DNA of 64,000 bases. It comes from CALDTK01 sp965215115. GTDB taxonomy: Bacteria; Bacteroidota; Bacteroidia; Chitinophagales; Saprospiraceae. The stretch lies in assembly GCA_965215115.1 (NCBI GenBank), contig OZ244050.1, forward strand, positions 372,001-436,000. The letters run 5' to 3'. The translations under genes were made by a program, and so were the position numbers. Of this stretch, positions 27,593 to 36,017 are shown piece after piece (the first letter of the stretch is position 1; every line of letters starts with the position of its first letter). A model generated the notes under the pieces. The model was given only the letters and a program-made list of their open reading frames with translations, searched no databases and was not told where the DNA came from.

Positions 27593-28486
27593 TCAGACGT
27601 GGACGACTTCTTTCTTCTTGAAGACCGCCTTCCCGCCCTCGAAGACCAGCACCGCGATGGCCCCGACGATCAGCCCTACCAAGAACTCCCCGAGTATCCC
27701 CGGCAGCGTGTGTACCCAGTCGTGGATGAAGTGCACGTTGTGGACGAAGATCCCGCCCGCCACCAGGATCATCGCGAGTGTCCCGAGGACGCCGAGGGCG
27801 CGCACGATGAGGGGTAAGGTTTTCACCAAAACCGTCCCAATGCGGTTGCGGATACTGCCCGGCCCGCCGCTCTTGCTCAGGCGGTACCCGAGGTCGTCCA
27901 TGCGCACCAGCATCGCCACGAGCCCGTACACCCCGATCGTCGCAAGGACCGCCACGATCGAGACGACGATGATCTGGACGGTGATCGGCTCATTGACCAC
28001 CGAACCGAGCGCGATGATGACGATCTCCACGGAGAGGATGAAGTCGACGAGGATGGCGCCCTTGACCTTCTCGTTTTCGTAGGCGAGGATCTCCTCCGGG
28101 GTCACGCCCGTGGTCACGACCTCGAGGTGGGCCTCCGCCTTCGGGTCGTTGCGGTGGAACAGGAAGTGGTAGATCTTCTCCGCGCCCTCGAAGGCGAGGT
28201 AGAGTCCGCCGATGAGCAGGATCGGCACGATGGCCACCGGGAGGAAGGCGCTCAGCAGGAAGGCCACCGGCAGGATGATGACCTTGTTGAGCAGCGAACC
28301 CTTGGTGAGCTTCCAAAGCACCGGTATCTCGCGGTCGGACACGAAGCCGGAGGCCTTCTCGGCGTTGACGGCCAGGTCGTCGGCGAGGATGCCGGCGGTC
28401 TTCTGGGTGGCGAGCTTGGACATCGCGGCGACGTCGTCCATGAGGACGGCCACGTCGTCGAAGAGGGCGAGGAGTTGGGAGGCCAT
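27593..28486 (-). CDS. DUF808 family membrane protein
   Basis: 297 aa. The N-terminus (SQLLALFDDVAVLMDDVA) and the ATQKTAGILADDLAVNAE and REIPVLWKLTKGSL segments are the family hallmarks (YedI-like). Several hydrophobic segments follow between about 68 and 280. Function not established. Mini-hairpin 27818-27832 has the stem GGT/ACC, the only such stem, and encodes VLVKT. Convergent with the receptor gene. Confidence 0.85.
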   Translation of the reverse strand: MASQLLALFDDVAVLMDDVAAMSKLATQKTAGILADDLAVNAEKASGFVSDREIPVLWKLTKGSLLNKVIILPVAFLLSAFLPVAIVPILLIGGLYLAFEGAEKIYHFLFHRNDPKAEAHLEVVTTGVTPEEILAYENEKVKGAILVDFILSVEIVIIALGSVVNEPITVQIIVVSIVAVLATIGVYGLVAMLVRMDDLGYRLSKSGGPGSIRNRIGTVLVKTLPLIVRALGVLGTLAMILVAGGIFVHNVHFIHDWVHTLPGILGEFLVGLIVGAIAVLVFEGGKAVFKKKEVVHV

Positions 28487-28530
28487 GTGTCGTAAGGTAT
28501 CGACGGGGGGGCGGCGTGGGTTCGGTGGGG

Positions 28531-28545
28531 GGCTTTCGCCAAAAC
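28531..28545 (-). repeat. GTTTT mini-hairpin, intergenic copy
   Basis: GTTTT-GGC-GAAA-GCC on the minus strand, 45 bp upstream of the DUF808 start. It is the last copy before a 3-kb gap in the family that coincides with the AT-richer cassette-like array. Confidence 0.7.
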
Positions 28546-28642
28546 TGGGGGCGGGGTGGTGGGGAGTGTTGAGGTAGGTGGATCGTGGTTCGTGTGGGGG
28601 GCAGCGTTCGGCTGTGGCGGGTGTGGATTAGCTTGAGACGTC

Positions 28643-28695
28643 AGGCTGCGCGCCGGGCGTGGCGATTAGCCGGCGTGGACATGTAGGCAGTGTTG
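28643..28695 (-). repeat. Array repeat S1 (attC-like)
   Basis: Begins 11 bp after the stop of the gene at 28707. Shares with S2 and S3 the blocks CAACACTGCCTACA, a central GCTAATCGCC hairpin loop and a final GCGCAGCCT. It forms the left edge of the array. Confidence 0.6.
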
Positions 28696-28706
28696 CAGCC
28701 CATTGT

Positions 28707-29165
28707 TTACTTATTCGATTGTAGCTCATTGACACACGTTATTATCTTTCTGTCCCAGTGAGTTTCTTCTGGCTTCACAATAACTGTTTTGAAACCATAC
28801 TTTTGGCCTTCCATTGCAACTCCATCTGAATCGTCTATATGCAGATCAATTCCGAACAGTTTTGGGTTTTTTGAAGCTGAGCAACTGTTTAGTTTTAAAG
28901 TCGTATCGTTTAGATTGCCAGAAATAAATTTGGATGGCTTTAAGCCGTAAGCTATAAAGGTTTTTCTTAAATCTAGTGAGGTTCTGTACGAGGTTGTGTA
29001 GATCAAGATCCTATGTCCATCGAATTCAAGGCTGCGAAAAAGCTTAATTGTGCCTTTGCGTATTCGTTCAGCCTTTAGGAATCGGGCCAACAAAGTAGCA
29101 CTTTCTACTGCGAACTCGTCCGCATAAGGTATTAGAGTGCTATCAATGTCGAAGCTGATCGTCAT
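28707..29165 (-). CDS. Small HAD-like hydrolase
   Basis: 152 aa, AT-rich. The N-terminal FDIDSTLI supplies the nucleophile Asp6 and Asp8 of HAD enzymes; IYTTSYRTS provides the motif-II Thr; GIDLHIDDSDGV gives the motif-IV acidic pair. The domain is minimal with a short cap-like helix region. It may be a phosphatase for a nucleotide or protein; substrate unknown. It is one of four co-oriented genes each followed by a repeat of the S1-S4 family. Confidence 0.75.
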   Translation of the reverse strand: MTISFDIDSTLIPYADEFAVESATLLARFLKAERIRKGTIKLFRSLEFDGHRILIYTTSYRTSLDLRKTFIAYGLKPSKFISGNLNDTTLKLNSCSASKNPKLFGIDLHIDDSDGVAMEGQKYGFKTVIVKPEETHWDRKIITCVNELQSNK

Positions 29166-29198
29166 TTTCAGGTTTGGTAATGATTGGGTTAGGACGGG

Positions 29199-29252
29199 AG
29201 GCTACGCGCTCGTGCCTGGCGATTAGCAGGTGGGGACGTGTAGGCAGTGTTG
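29199..29252 (-). repeat. Array repeat S2 (attC-like)
   Basis: Reads CAACACTGCCTACACG at its upstream end (gene orientation) and GAGCGCGTAGCCT at its downstream end, with CCTGCTAATCGCCAGG forming a central stem-loop. It lies between the lipoprotein stop (29287) and the HAD gene start (29165). Confidence 0.65.
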
Positions 29253-29286
29253 TGGGTATCTATTTCTTCTCGGGTTCCTTAATTTT

Positions 29287-29622
29287 TCATTCAGGCTCCA
29301 TCTCGATCCGCATTGTGTCGGCAGGCCCATTGTTCACAAATAAGGTTTGAGTTACGTATCCCTCCTTCGCAAACATTAGTTCGAAATCCGGACATCGTGC
29401 TCCTTCCTGGAAACTATCATAGGTGTATAGTCCGGAAGAATCTGTGAAGGTAAAACCGCTTAACTCTCCAGGTTCGTATACATCAATGCTATCTATCGGC
29501 TCCAACGTATCAGCGTCAACTACGGTCCCAACGGAATACAGACTGCAGTCACAACCTACTGCTAATGTCATTATTGGCAAAAGGATTGCTAGCTTCACGA
29601 GGGTTTTATTTGCATTGCGCAC
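29287..29622 (-). CDS. Small lipoprotein with carboxypeptidase-regulatory-like fold
   Basis: 111 aa starting at GTG 29620-29622. The signal ends at lipobox LAVG-Cys24. The mature part VGTVVDADTLEPIDSIDVYE through GLYTYDSF is the CarboxypepD_reg-like pattern common in Bacteroidota surface proteins. AT-rich. The start lies immediately after repeat S3, as expected for a cassette gene. Confidence 0.7.
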   Translation of the reverse strand: MRNANKTLVKLAILLPIMTLAVGCDCSLYSVGTVVDADTLEPIDSIDVYEPGELSGFTFTDSSGLYTYDSFQEGARCPDFELMFAKEGYVTQTLFVNNGPADTMRIEMEPE

Positions 29623-29628
29623 ATCATT

Positions 29629-29682
29629 AGGCTACGCGCTCGCACCTGGCGATTAGCAGGCGTGGGCGTGTAAGCAGTGTTG
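29629..29682 (-). repeat. Array repeat S3 (attC-like)
   Basis: Nearly identical to S2: CAACACTGCTTACACG, central CCTGCTAATCGCCAGG hairpin, GAGCGCGTAGCCTAAT. It starts 7 bp after the stop of the gene at 29690 and ends 6 bp before the lipoprotein start. Confidence 0.65.
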
Positions 29683-29689
29683 TATGTAT

Positions 29690-30148
29690 CTATTCTTCTC
29701 CGAATTTTATGCCGTTGAACGTGTGAGTACAGCAGTCGCAGTACGGGACCATATCTTTTGCTTGAAGGCCTTCGTTAACTTTTTTTAGTGCACCTGATTC
29801 GTTAACAAAAAGCCCTGAATAATAGGTCGATTCGCCAACGCGCACAATTTCATTTCGATCCTCCTCGGATGCAGCTACGAGATGAAAAATCGGTTCTGCC
29901 CGTATAAGCCGCGACTTCGCTTCACTGTAGACTTCATCCCATGTTTCACCGACCTTAGATATCAAAAACTGGTAGAGCGGGGTGTGATCAAGTCCGTGTC
30001 TCTTTTTCCCATGCATCGACCCTTCCAACACTTCCTTGGTGTCCTTTTTCTTGCGACGACTGTACTTATAATGTTCTCCAACAGAATGACGCACACCCCA
30101 AGTTCTTGTATTCACCTTACGGTAAAGCGGTTTTGGTACTCGGTTCAT
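29690..30148 (-). CDS. Hypothetical protein
   Basis: 152 aa, AT-rich. It is basic at the N-terminus (YRKVNTRTWGVRH) and ends with a cysteine cluster PYCDCCTHTFNGIKFGEE that might bind metal. No family recognised. Member of the cassette-like array, followed directly by S3. Confidence 0.6.
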   Translation of the reverse strand: MNRVPKPLYRKVNTRTWGVRHSVGEHYKYSRRKKKDTKEVLEGSMHGKKRHGLDHTPLYQFLISKVGETWDEVYSEAKSRLIRAEPIFHLVAASEEDRNEIVRVGESTYYSGLFVNESGALKKVNEGLQAKDMVPYCDCCTHTFNGIKFGEE

Positions 30149-30343
30149 TTCTTTAACGTCTTATGTGTTCGATCGGCAAAAATAATAAATATTTGCGCAG
30201 CAAACGATGTTTTTTTTGGATGTCCGGATACGCTGTGTTGTGGGTAGGGGGCCGCGGTAGCGGATACCCACACGCACCTCAGTGCGCAGCACGGAAGACG
30301 TTGTGGTGTGGTGCCGGAGCGCAGCGAGGCATCACATCACAAA

Positions 30344-30404
30344 CGTTAGCCTACGTGTCGCGGCTGGCAATTAGCCAGCTTGCGCGTGTAACCGTTGTTA
30401 ACGG
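30344..30404 (-). repeat. Array repeat S4 (attC-like, most divergent)
   Basis: In gene orientation it begins CCGTTAACAACGGTTACACG, which contains TAACAA as in classical attC sites, then AGCTGGC-TAATT-GCCAGC as a perfect 6-bp central hairpin, then CACGTAGGCTAACG. It follows the stop at 30415 by 11 bp. The extra 190 bp before the next gene also has palindromic pieces (about 30236-30340). Confidence 0.6.
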
Positions 30405-30414
30405 CCTTTTACTT

Positions 30415-31140
30415 TTACATTTGTTCGATGAGCTTCGCTTTCATAGTGGCAAATTCTTCGTCTGACAAGACCCCACTTAATTTCAGCTCGCCTAACTTTT
30501 GTAGCTGTTCCATCACATTGGCTTGCCTGGATAATGGCAGGGGCGGTGGGATTATTTGAGCCTGGACAGGTCTAGAGATCTTATCTCTGACGAAATTGAC
30601 AAACGCCGCTGCCGCCTTTATATCGACGTTTTCGATCTTAGCCATGTTCCCAGAAGTGTGTATTGTTACTTTAGCTACTAAAAGCCCAGACTCGTGTTGT
30701 ATCGAGCTAATTTTGTCCAGCGGGAAATCTTCAACTTTCAATCCATAGCTCAGACCTTTGTCAATAAATATTAGTCTTCGGGTAGTTGACACCAACAGTC
30801 CCTTACCAGTATTATAATACCCTTGGATTAGATTTTCAGGATTGTCCCCAACTGCCAGTATTTCGGGTAAAAAATCAATTTCCTTTAGGGCAAAAAATGT
30901 TGCCTGATGTGGAAGGTTAAGGTCTCGGATCTTATTTCTAATTTCGCTACTTGGATATAAAAACTCCTGCATTTCATCCAAAGTGTGCTTCTTAGAATTC
31001 CATGCCACTTTTGGGTCCGCATCGCCAATCTTTCCAAAGCATTCTGCGCAAACTCTGCCTCCGTCCTTAAGCTTACCGCCACCAAAATTAGGCTTGGTCA
31101 TAAATGTGAGTTCCTTTTGGCACATCCTGCACTCGCTCAT
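30415..31140 (-). CDS. Zinc-ribbon / PH-like / SHOCT domain protein
   Basis: 241 aa, AT-rich. Cys pairs CRMC and CAEC near the N-terminus form a zinc-ribbon-like domain. The middle (about 95-190, EILAVGDNPENLIQGYYNTGKG and LLVSTTRRLIFIDKG) is a bacterial PH-like domain. The C-terminus QLQKLGELKLSGVLSDEEF and what follows is a SHOCT domain, often involved in oligomerisation. Cellular role unknown. First gene of the cassette-like array. Confidence 0.75.
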   Translation of the reverse strand: MSECRMCQKELTFMTKPNFGGGKLKDGGRVCAECFGKIGDADPKVAWNSKKHTLDEMQEFLYPSSEIRNKIRDLNLPHQATFFALKEIDFLPEILAVGDNPENLIQGYYNTGKGLLVSTTRRLIFIDKGLSYGLKVEDFPLDKISSIQHESGLLVAKVTIHTSGNMAKIENVDIKAAAAFVNFVRDKISRPVQAQIIPPPLPLSRQANVMEQLQKLGELKLSGVLSDEEFATMKAKLIEQM

Positions 31141-31605
31141 TTATCATATGATTTTTAAGTGAAATTTTTTAGTCTCTTTAGTAATTTTTTGCCTTTTAGT
31201 TTTGTGGTTGCTAACTACTGGCTCTCGACCAAAATGGCCGATATACCCACATACACACCCCAGCCACACACGACCCCCCACTCCCGACAGCCAACGCAGC
31301 ACGGTGTGTGCCGCGAGCTGGAGCAAGTAGGGTATATCAAAAAAGTATCATTGTCGATAGCCATAGCCTGCGCCAGTGTCGCTCGGCCAAATATAGTCCA
31401 ATCGACCTATTCCCGCTAACGCAAAAAACCGCAGCGAGCGCTCACCCTACCTACGCCCGCTCCAACGCCCCCCCATCCCCAATCGACGACTCGCCCGGCA
31501 GCTCCTCAAACCTTGGAACTCCCCTAATCCGCCCCCGATCCTCCCCCCACCACCCTGAGTTCCCCTGCACCTAGCAAGCCCCAACCCCAGTTTTGGCGAA
31601 AGCCC
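31141..31605. other. Intergenic region
   Basis: The first 75 bp are AT-rich leader of the preceding gene, then GC-rich pyrimidine-heavy sequence. No repeat of the S1-S4 family is clear here, so the array has no recognisable right-hand repeat. A mini-hairpin lies at the far end (31590-31604). No gene. Confidence 0.45.
31590..31604 (+). repeat. GTTTT mini-hairpin just after a truncated transporter
   Basis: GTTTT-GGC-GAAA-GCC, one base beyond the stop (31606-31608) of the transporter remnant. With the opposite-facing copy at 32086-32100 it brackets that remnant. Confidence 0.7.
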
Positions 31606-32016
31606 TCACCGCCCCATCTCCACCTGCAACTCCTCCAAACTCTTCCCCTTCGTCTCCGGCATCACCCACACCACGTACGCCAACTGCGCCACCATCATCA
31701 CCGTGAAAAAGCCGAACAAATACTCCCCGCCCACCGCCGCGGCCACCACCGGGAACACCGACGCGATCACGGCCGCGAACACCCAGTGCGTCCCGCACCC
31801 GAAACTGTTCCCGAACGCCCGCACCTCGTTCGGGAAGATCTCCGAGATGAACACCCAGATCACCGCCCCCTGCGACATCGCGAAGAAACTGATGTACCCG
31901 AAGATCAGGTACGGCACCGGCGCGAACTCCTCGGTCACGAAGGCGCGCGCCGTGAGCCCGAGCGCGAGGATCAGACCAACCGAGCCAATTGGCGCCCAGC
32001 CGCCCGCGCATCTGTG
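31606..32016 (-). pseudogene. C-terminal remnant of an MFS sugar porter
   Basis: About 135 aa match only the last third of sugar/proton symporters: GAVIWVFISEIFPNEVRAFG and the closing MPETKGKSLEEL signature are unmistakable. The preceding helices and the N-terminal half (two thirds of the protein) are missing, and the sequence upstream of about 32016 is unrelated and runs into the FkbM gene. A functional transporter is not possible from this piece. The right edge is an estimate. Confidence 0.8.
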
Positions 32017-32085
32017 GCACGGGGTAAGGCGCACCGCGGGTGGGGGGCGAGGCGGGCACGGTCCCCCTCCCGCGGTCGCTCATCC

Positions 32086-32100
32086 GCCTTTCGGCAAAAC
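32086..32100 (-). repeat. GTTTT mini-hairpin between transporter remnant and FkbM gene
   Basis: GTTTT-GCC-GAAA-GGC on the minus strand, 12 bp downstream of the FkbM stop. Confidence 0.7.
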
Positions 32101-32112
32101 CCTCCCCACCAG

Positions 32113-32877
32113 CTACGCGGCGGGATGAGGCGCGCGTGCAAAAGATATCTCCTCATAAGTCGCCGACGCCGCGAACACCTCGTACCCGTGCGCCCGCAGC
32201 ACCGCCACCGTCTCGCGCGAACGGAAACTAGCCGTGTCGAACATCCGGTCGTGGAACTCCAGCAGCAACTGCCCAATCCCCACCCCCGAGCGCAGGATGT
32301 CCTCGACCACCTCGTACTCGGCGCCCTCGATGTCGATCTTGAGGACGTCCACGTGCGCGTGCCCCAGCGACGCGGCGATGTCCCCGAAGGTGCGCATCTC
32401 GACCTCGATGGCGCGCGCCGGGTCCATCACCTCGGTGGCGAGGAGACTCCCGGAGGTGGCGTTGCGGTCGGCCGGGAGGTAAAACGTCGCCCTGCCGCTG
32501 GCGCCGGCCGTGATGCCGTAGGCGTGGAAGCGGAAAGCCGCCGAGGGCATCTTGTCCTCGAGGTAGTGGATCGCCTTCGGGGTCGGGTCGAAGGCCTCGA
32601 TGCGGCAATCGTGACGCCTGAGCATCGCGCGGTCGAAGGTGATGTCCTTGCCGATCCCGATCGAGTACACGAGGGCCCCGGCGGGCACGAGCGACGGCGC
32701 CACGTAGAATCCTCCGTAGGCGCTGCCGTACCAGCGGTGATCCAGGGCGAGCGTCGGGACGAGGTGCGCGACCTCGGCCGGGTCGATCGCCGCGGCCAGG
32801 GCACGGTTGCGGCGCGCGGCCCGCAGCTGGTTGCGCGCCGAATTAAACGTGTCCCGCGCCCGTCGCAAAAGTCCCAT
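32113..32877 (-). CDS. FkbM family methyltransferase
   Basis: 254 aa. SAM-dependent O-methyltransferase fold with the family's YSIGIGKDITFDRAML (motif I), CRIEAFDPTPKAIHYL and DVLKIDIEGAEYEVVEDIL motifs. Such enzymes commonly methylate sugars in surface polysaccharides. It lies 11 bp downstream of a GT2 gene on the same strand, consistent with modification of a glycan made by that enzyme. Confidence 0.88.
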   Translation of the reverse strand: MGLLRRARDTFNSARNQLRAARRNRALAAAIDPAEVAHLVPTLALDHRWYGSAYGGFYVAPSLVPAGALVYSIGIGKDITFDRAMLRRHDCRIEAFDPTPKAIHYLEDKMPSAAFRFHAYGITAGASGRATFYLPADRNATSGSLLATEVMDPARAIEVEMRTFGDIAASLGHAHVDVLKIDIEGAEYEVVEDILRSGVGIGQLLLEFHDRMFDTASFRSRETVAVLRAHGYEVFAASATYEEISFARAPHPAA

Positions 32878-32888
32878 CGCCGGCGAAA

Positions 32889-33797
32889 TTACCCGAAGAC
32901 ATTAAACCGCCGCCGCACCCACGCCGACCCGAACCAAGTCGTGAGCCAGTACAAGACGTGTTTTGGCGAAAGCCCCGCCCTCAGCAAGTACTGACGCGCC
33001 TCCGGCATCCGCCCCACGAGGTAGTAGTAGCGCGCCAGGGTGCCGGTCACGCGCCTGAGACCCTGGCGCACCTCCGCCGGGTAAGCCTCGCGGTAGCCCT
33101 CCAGAAACTGCGTCGAGTGTGCGTAATCCCGCAGGCGGTAGCCCTCGTCGAGCGAGAGGTTCGAACCGATGACGTGCCGTAGGTAAAGCGGCGCACACAC
33201 CTCCGCCGAGGCCCGCCCCTCGAACAGACGCACGATCCAGTCGTAGTCCACCGCGCCGTAGGTCTCCTCGAAGCGGAGGTGTCGCAGTTCCGCCCGGTAC
33301 AGCACGCTCCCGAGGTACGTCGTTTGGCCGCCGGCGCGCCGGGCCAGGCGATCGCGGAAAGTGACCGTTTTGGCGAAAGCCCGAAAGCCGGCCTCGCACG
33401 TCTTCGCCCGCACCTCCCGCCGCCCGGTCGCGGCCTCCACCACCGTGAAGCCGCCCGTCACGATCGGGAACTCCCTGAGCAGGGGCAGCTGCCGCGCGAG
33501 CCGGTCCGGGAGCCACTCGTCGTCGTGGTCGGCGATCACGATGGCGTCCCCGGTGCAGTGCTCGAGACCGTAGTTGCGCCCGCGGTTCGGCCCACCGGAA
33601 TTGCGCTCGTTTCGGAGGAGCCGCACCCGCGGGTACGCACGCACTACGTCCCGGGTGTCGTCCGTCGAGCAGTCGTCGACCACGATCACCTCGAGCTCGA
33701 ACGCCTCGCCCGCGCCCTCCTGGTCGAGGATACTGTCGAGCGCGCGCCGGATCGTGGCGGCGGAGTTGTACGTCGTGACGATGGCCGAGACCCGCAC
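32889..33797 (-). CDS. Glycosyltransferase family 2
   Basis: 302 aa starting at GTG 33795-33797, which immediately abuts the stop of the DUF4259 gene. GT-A fold: MRVSAIVTTYNSAATIRRAL, VVDDCSTDDTRDVV, and the metal-binding ADHDDEW (DxD-type). The C-terminal half is helical. Mini-hairpins 32960-32974 (LSPKH) and 33367-33381 (AFAKT). Donor and acceptor unknown. Confidence 0.88.
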   Translation of the reverse strand: MRVSAIVTTYNSAATIRRALDSILDQEGAGEAFELEVIVVDDCSTDDTRDVVRAYPRVRLLRNERNSGGPNRGRNYGLEHCTGDAIVIADHDDEWLPDRLARQLPLLREFPIVTGGFTVVEAATGRREVRAKTCEAGFRAFAKTVTFRDRLARRAGGQTTYLGSVLYRAELRHLRFEETYGAVDYDWIVRLFEGRASAEVCAPLYLRHVIGSNLSLDEGYRLRDYAHSTQFLEGYREAYPAEVRQGLRRVTGTLARYYYLVGRMPEARQYLLRAGLSPKHVLYWLTTWFGSAWVRRRFNVFG

Positions 33798-34256
33798 CTA
33801 CTCCTCCTCCTCCTCGCCGACGACGCCCTGCGAGCCGTGGTACTCGCCGGCGAGGCGCTGCTGCATCGCGGTGATCGGCTTGAGCCAGGCCCTGAGTTGC
33901 TGGTCGCCCTGCCCGCGCCAGTCCTCGTAGACGGTGTTGCCCTCGGTCGTCACGCGGGCCAGGGCCCGGGCGAGGTCGCTGCGCAGGTCGATGAACTCTG
34001 TCGGGCCGTGCTCGTCCTCGAGGCGCGCGACACCTTCGGCGTGGGCGTCGATGGGGGTGTTGTAGATGAGGTGGTCGACCATCGCGGCTGCCGCCAAAAC
34101 ACTGTAGCACTCCGCCTCGTCGAGGTCGCCGGGCTCCGAGTTGGCGAGCACGGCGGCCTCCTGGACCACGTCGTGCGGATTGGGGGATTCGAGGAGGTCG
34201 ACGAAGGCCGATTGCATGCCGTCGCTGTCGAAGAGGTTGGTGCTCCAGGCGCCCAT
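33798..34256 (-). CDS. DUF4259 domain protein
   Basis: 152 aa beginning MGAWSTNLFDSDGMQSAF, the characteristic start of DUF4259 proteins (MGAWGxxxFDxD). The rest is helical and ends in a poly-Glu tail. Function unknown. ATG 34254-34256 is chosen for the motif; upstream extension to 34463 is spurious. Mini-hairpin 34086-34100 encodes VLAAA. Confidence 0.78.
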   Translation of the reverse strand: MGAWSTNLFDSDGMQSAFVDLLESPNPHDVVQEAAVLANSEPGDLDEAECYSVLAAAAMVDHLIYNTPIDAHAEGVARLEDEHGPTEFIDLRSDLARALARVTTEGNTVYEDWRGQGDQQLRAWLKPITAMQQRLAGEYHGSQGVVGEEEEE

Positions 34257-34297
34257 GGGGGGAAGTGTTGAAGGGTTGAAGGTCGAAGGATCGAGGG

Positions 34298-34312
34298 CGC
34301 TGCCGCGAAAAC
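34298..34312 (-). repeat. GTTTT mini-hairpin with CGC/GCG stem, intergenic
   Basis: On the minus strand GTTTT-CGC-GGCA-GCG: a fully swapped stem compared with the common GGC/GCC, still perfectly paired. Confidence 0.7.
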
Positions 34313-34398
34313 GGACCACGCCGCACCCTACCCGTAGCAATGTCGCCCCCCGGACGGTTGTTGTCCCGTCACCGCATACGCTACTACCGCATGCGCTA

Positions 34399-35151
34399 CT
34401 AAAGCCTGTGCTGCATACCGAGTAAAAAGCCGGCCGAGTGGAGGCGGGTGACCAGCGGCCCATCGTTGAGGGGCGTCACCTGGCGGCGGTAGTTCGGCTC
34501 GGCGACGAGCGACCACGCCGGCGTGAGTTCGTAGGCGAGGCTGAGGCTGGCGCGTAGGCTCAGGCTAAAACCCCGGAGGTCGGCGTCGAGGTCGCGCGAG
34601 TAGCGGCTGTCGTCGTTGGCGCGCAGGCGCACGCGTTGGCTCACGAGAATCCCGGGCTCGGCACCGCCGCGGACGCTGAGCGTGAAGCGCTGCCAGTCGT
34701 CCGCGATGGCGTAGGCGTACTCGATGGGCACGGTGACGTAGTGGAAGCGGTGCCCGACCACGGGCCGTACCGCGGCAACGGGCTCGGGCGAGATGCCCGG
34801 GTCGAACTCCGAGCCGTTCCACTGGCTCCCGAACCGGAGGTCGGCCTGGAGGTAGTCGTACCCGAGGGCGGAGTAGAACACCGTGCCGGACATGGACCCG
34901 CGGCGGCTGATGTGCTGGCTGTGGCGCAGGCCGACCTCGGACAGGACGGCGACGCGCTCGGCGTCGTGGTACAGCTCGGCCACGCCCCCGAAACCTTCCT
35001 CGGCCGCGATGGTCCGGTAGGCCGCCGTGGGTCCGGCGAGGAGGGTAAGGGCGGGCCGCTGTGCGGTGGCGCCGGTGGCGAGCAGGCACAGCGCGGCCAG
35101 GCCGAGGTGAGCGGTGCGGTGGATGACGTGTATGCGGGACTTCTTGGGCAT
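34399..35151 (-). CDS. Outer-membrane beta-barrel protein
   Basis: About 250 aa. ATG 35149-35151 starts the signal MPKKSRIHVIHRTAHLGLAA ending at TAQ; an ATG five codons upstream is also possible. Alternating strand pattern (GTVFYSALGYDYLQADLRFG, HYVTVPIEYAYAI, SLSLRASLSLAYEL) and a C-terminal GMQHRL indicate a small porin-like barrel. No family assigned. Confidence 0.72.
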   Translation of the reverse strand: MPKKSRIHVIHRTAHLGLAALCLLATGATAQRPALTLLAGPTAAYRTIAAEEGFGGVAELYHDAERVAVLSEVGLRHSQHISRRGSMSGTVFYSALGYDYLQADLRFGSQWNGSEFDPGISPEPVAAVRPVVGHRFHYVTVPIEYAYAIADDWQRFTLSVRGGAEPGILVSQRVRLRANDDSRYSRDLDADLRGFSLSLRASLSLAYELTPAWSLVAEPNYRRQVTPLNDGPLVTRLHSAGFLLGMQHRL

Positions 35152-35269
35152 GCCGAGCGGGTGCACGAAAGTATGTAGAAAAATTCACATGCGTAGTGCA
35201 GGAACTCTCGGGAGCGTCTGCCCGGCGCCCAAACGCCCTACCCTACTGGGGCTACCGGTCCCGCACATG

Positions 35270-35779
35270 CTACAAATCCCGCACCATGTACCGGTCGCAG
35301 CCCGTGTGCCCGGTCCCGCCGAGGGGCCCCGCGATCTCGCGGAAGCCGTGCTTGCGGTACAGTTCGGCCGCCTGCGTCATCGCCGCCACCGTCTCGAGGT
35401 ACATCCGCCGGAAGCCCGCCTCACGCGCGCCCGCCAGGCAAGCGTCGATGAGCAATTTGCCGGCGCCCTTCCCCCGTGCCGCCGACAGCGCGTACATCTT
35501 GCGCAACTCGCAGGTGTCCGCGTCGCCGCCGGTCAGCGGCGCGTAGCCCGCCACGGCGAGGATGGTGGTGGCGGCCGCCGGGTCGTCGGGCGCGCCCGGG
35601 CCTTCGACCACGAAGAACTCGGACCGCGGGCCGCCGTAGGCCCCCGCCATGTCGTCGACCTCCGGGTCCTCGATCGAGAAGCCCGCCCCGACGCACCCGA
35701 ACTCCGGCATGACGGTGCGGATGACGTACGCCACGGCGGCGTTGTCGGCGGGGGCGATGGGGCGGAGCGTGAGGTTCAT
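35270..35779 (-). CDS. GNAT family N-acetyltransferase
   Basis: 169 aa. Acetyl-CoA-binding loop ARGKGAGKLLIDACL and the following FRRMYLETVAAMTQAAELYRKHGFRE are standard GNAT elements. The substrate cannot be told. Separated from neighbours by 100 bp or more on both sides. Confidence 0.85.
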   Translation of the reverse strand: MNLTLRPIAPADNAAVAYVIRTVMPEFGCVGAGFSIEDPEVDDMAGAYGGPRSEFFVVEGPGAPDDPAAATTILAVAGYAPLTGGDADTCELRKMYALSAARGKGAGKLLIDACLAGAREAGFRRMYLETVAAMTQAAELYRKHGFREIAGPLGGTGHTGCDRYMVRDL

Positions 35780-36017
35780 AGGACGAAGGAAAGGTCCAAG
35801 CGGCGGTTAGAATAGCGTCTACCCGTTCGCGCCGCGATTAGCGCCGCGACAGGGCATCCTCGAAAGAAACCCGCCGCACCGTTCCCTAGCATGCCCCCCC
35901 CGGCACAGCCCCCAACAGGCGGCAGCCATAACCAAACGCCGCTGCGCAGCAGCTCCTTGGATTCCCCCCCCGGAGGCTAGGGGGCACCACGCCCCCCCAA
36001 AGTACGCTAGTGCAGTC

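Noticed and set aside
30236..30340. A fifth array repeat upstream of the 29690-30148 gene
   Set aside because: Short pieces (GTGTTGTGGGTA, palindromic GATGCC-type stretches) resemble parts of S2, but no full repeat with central hairpin can be aligned.
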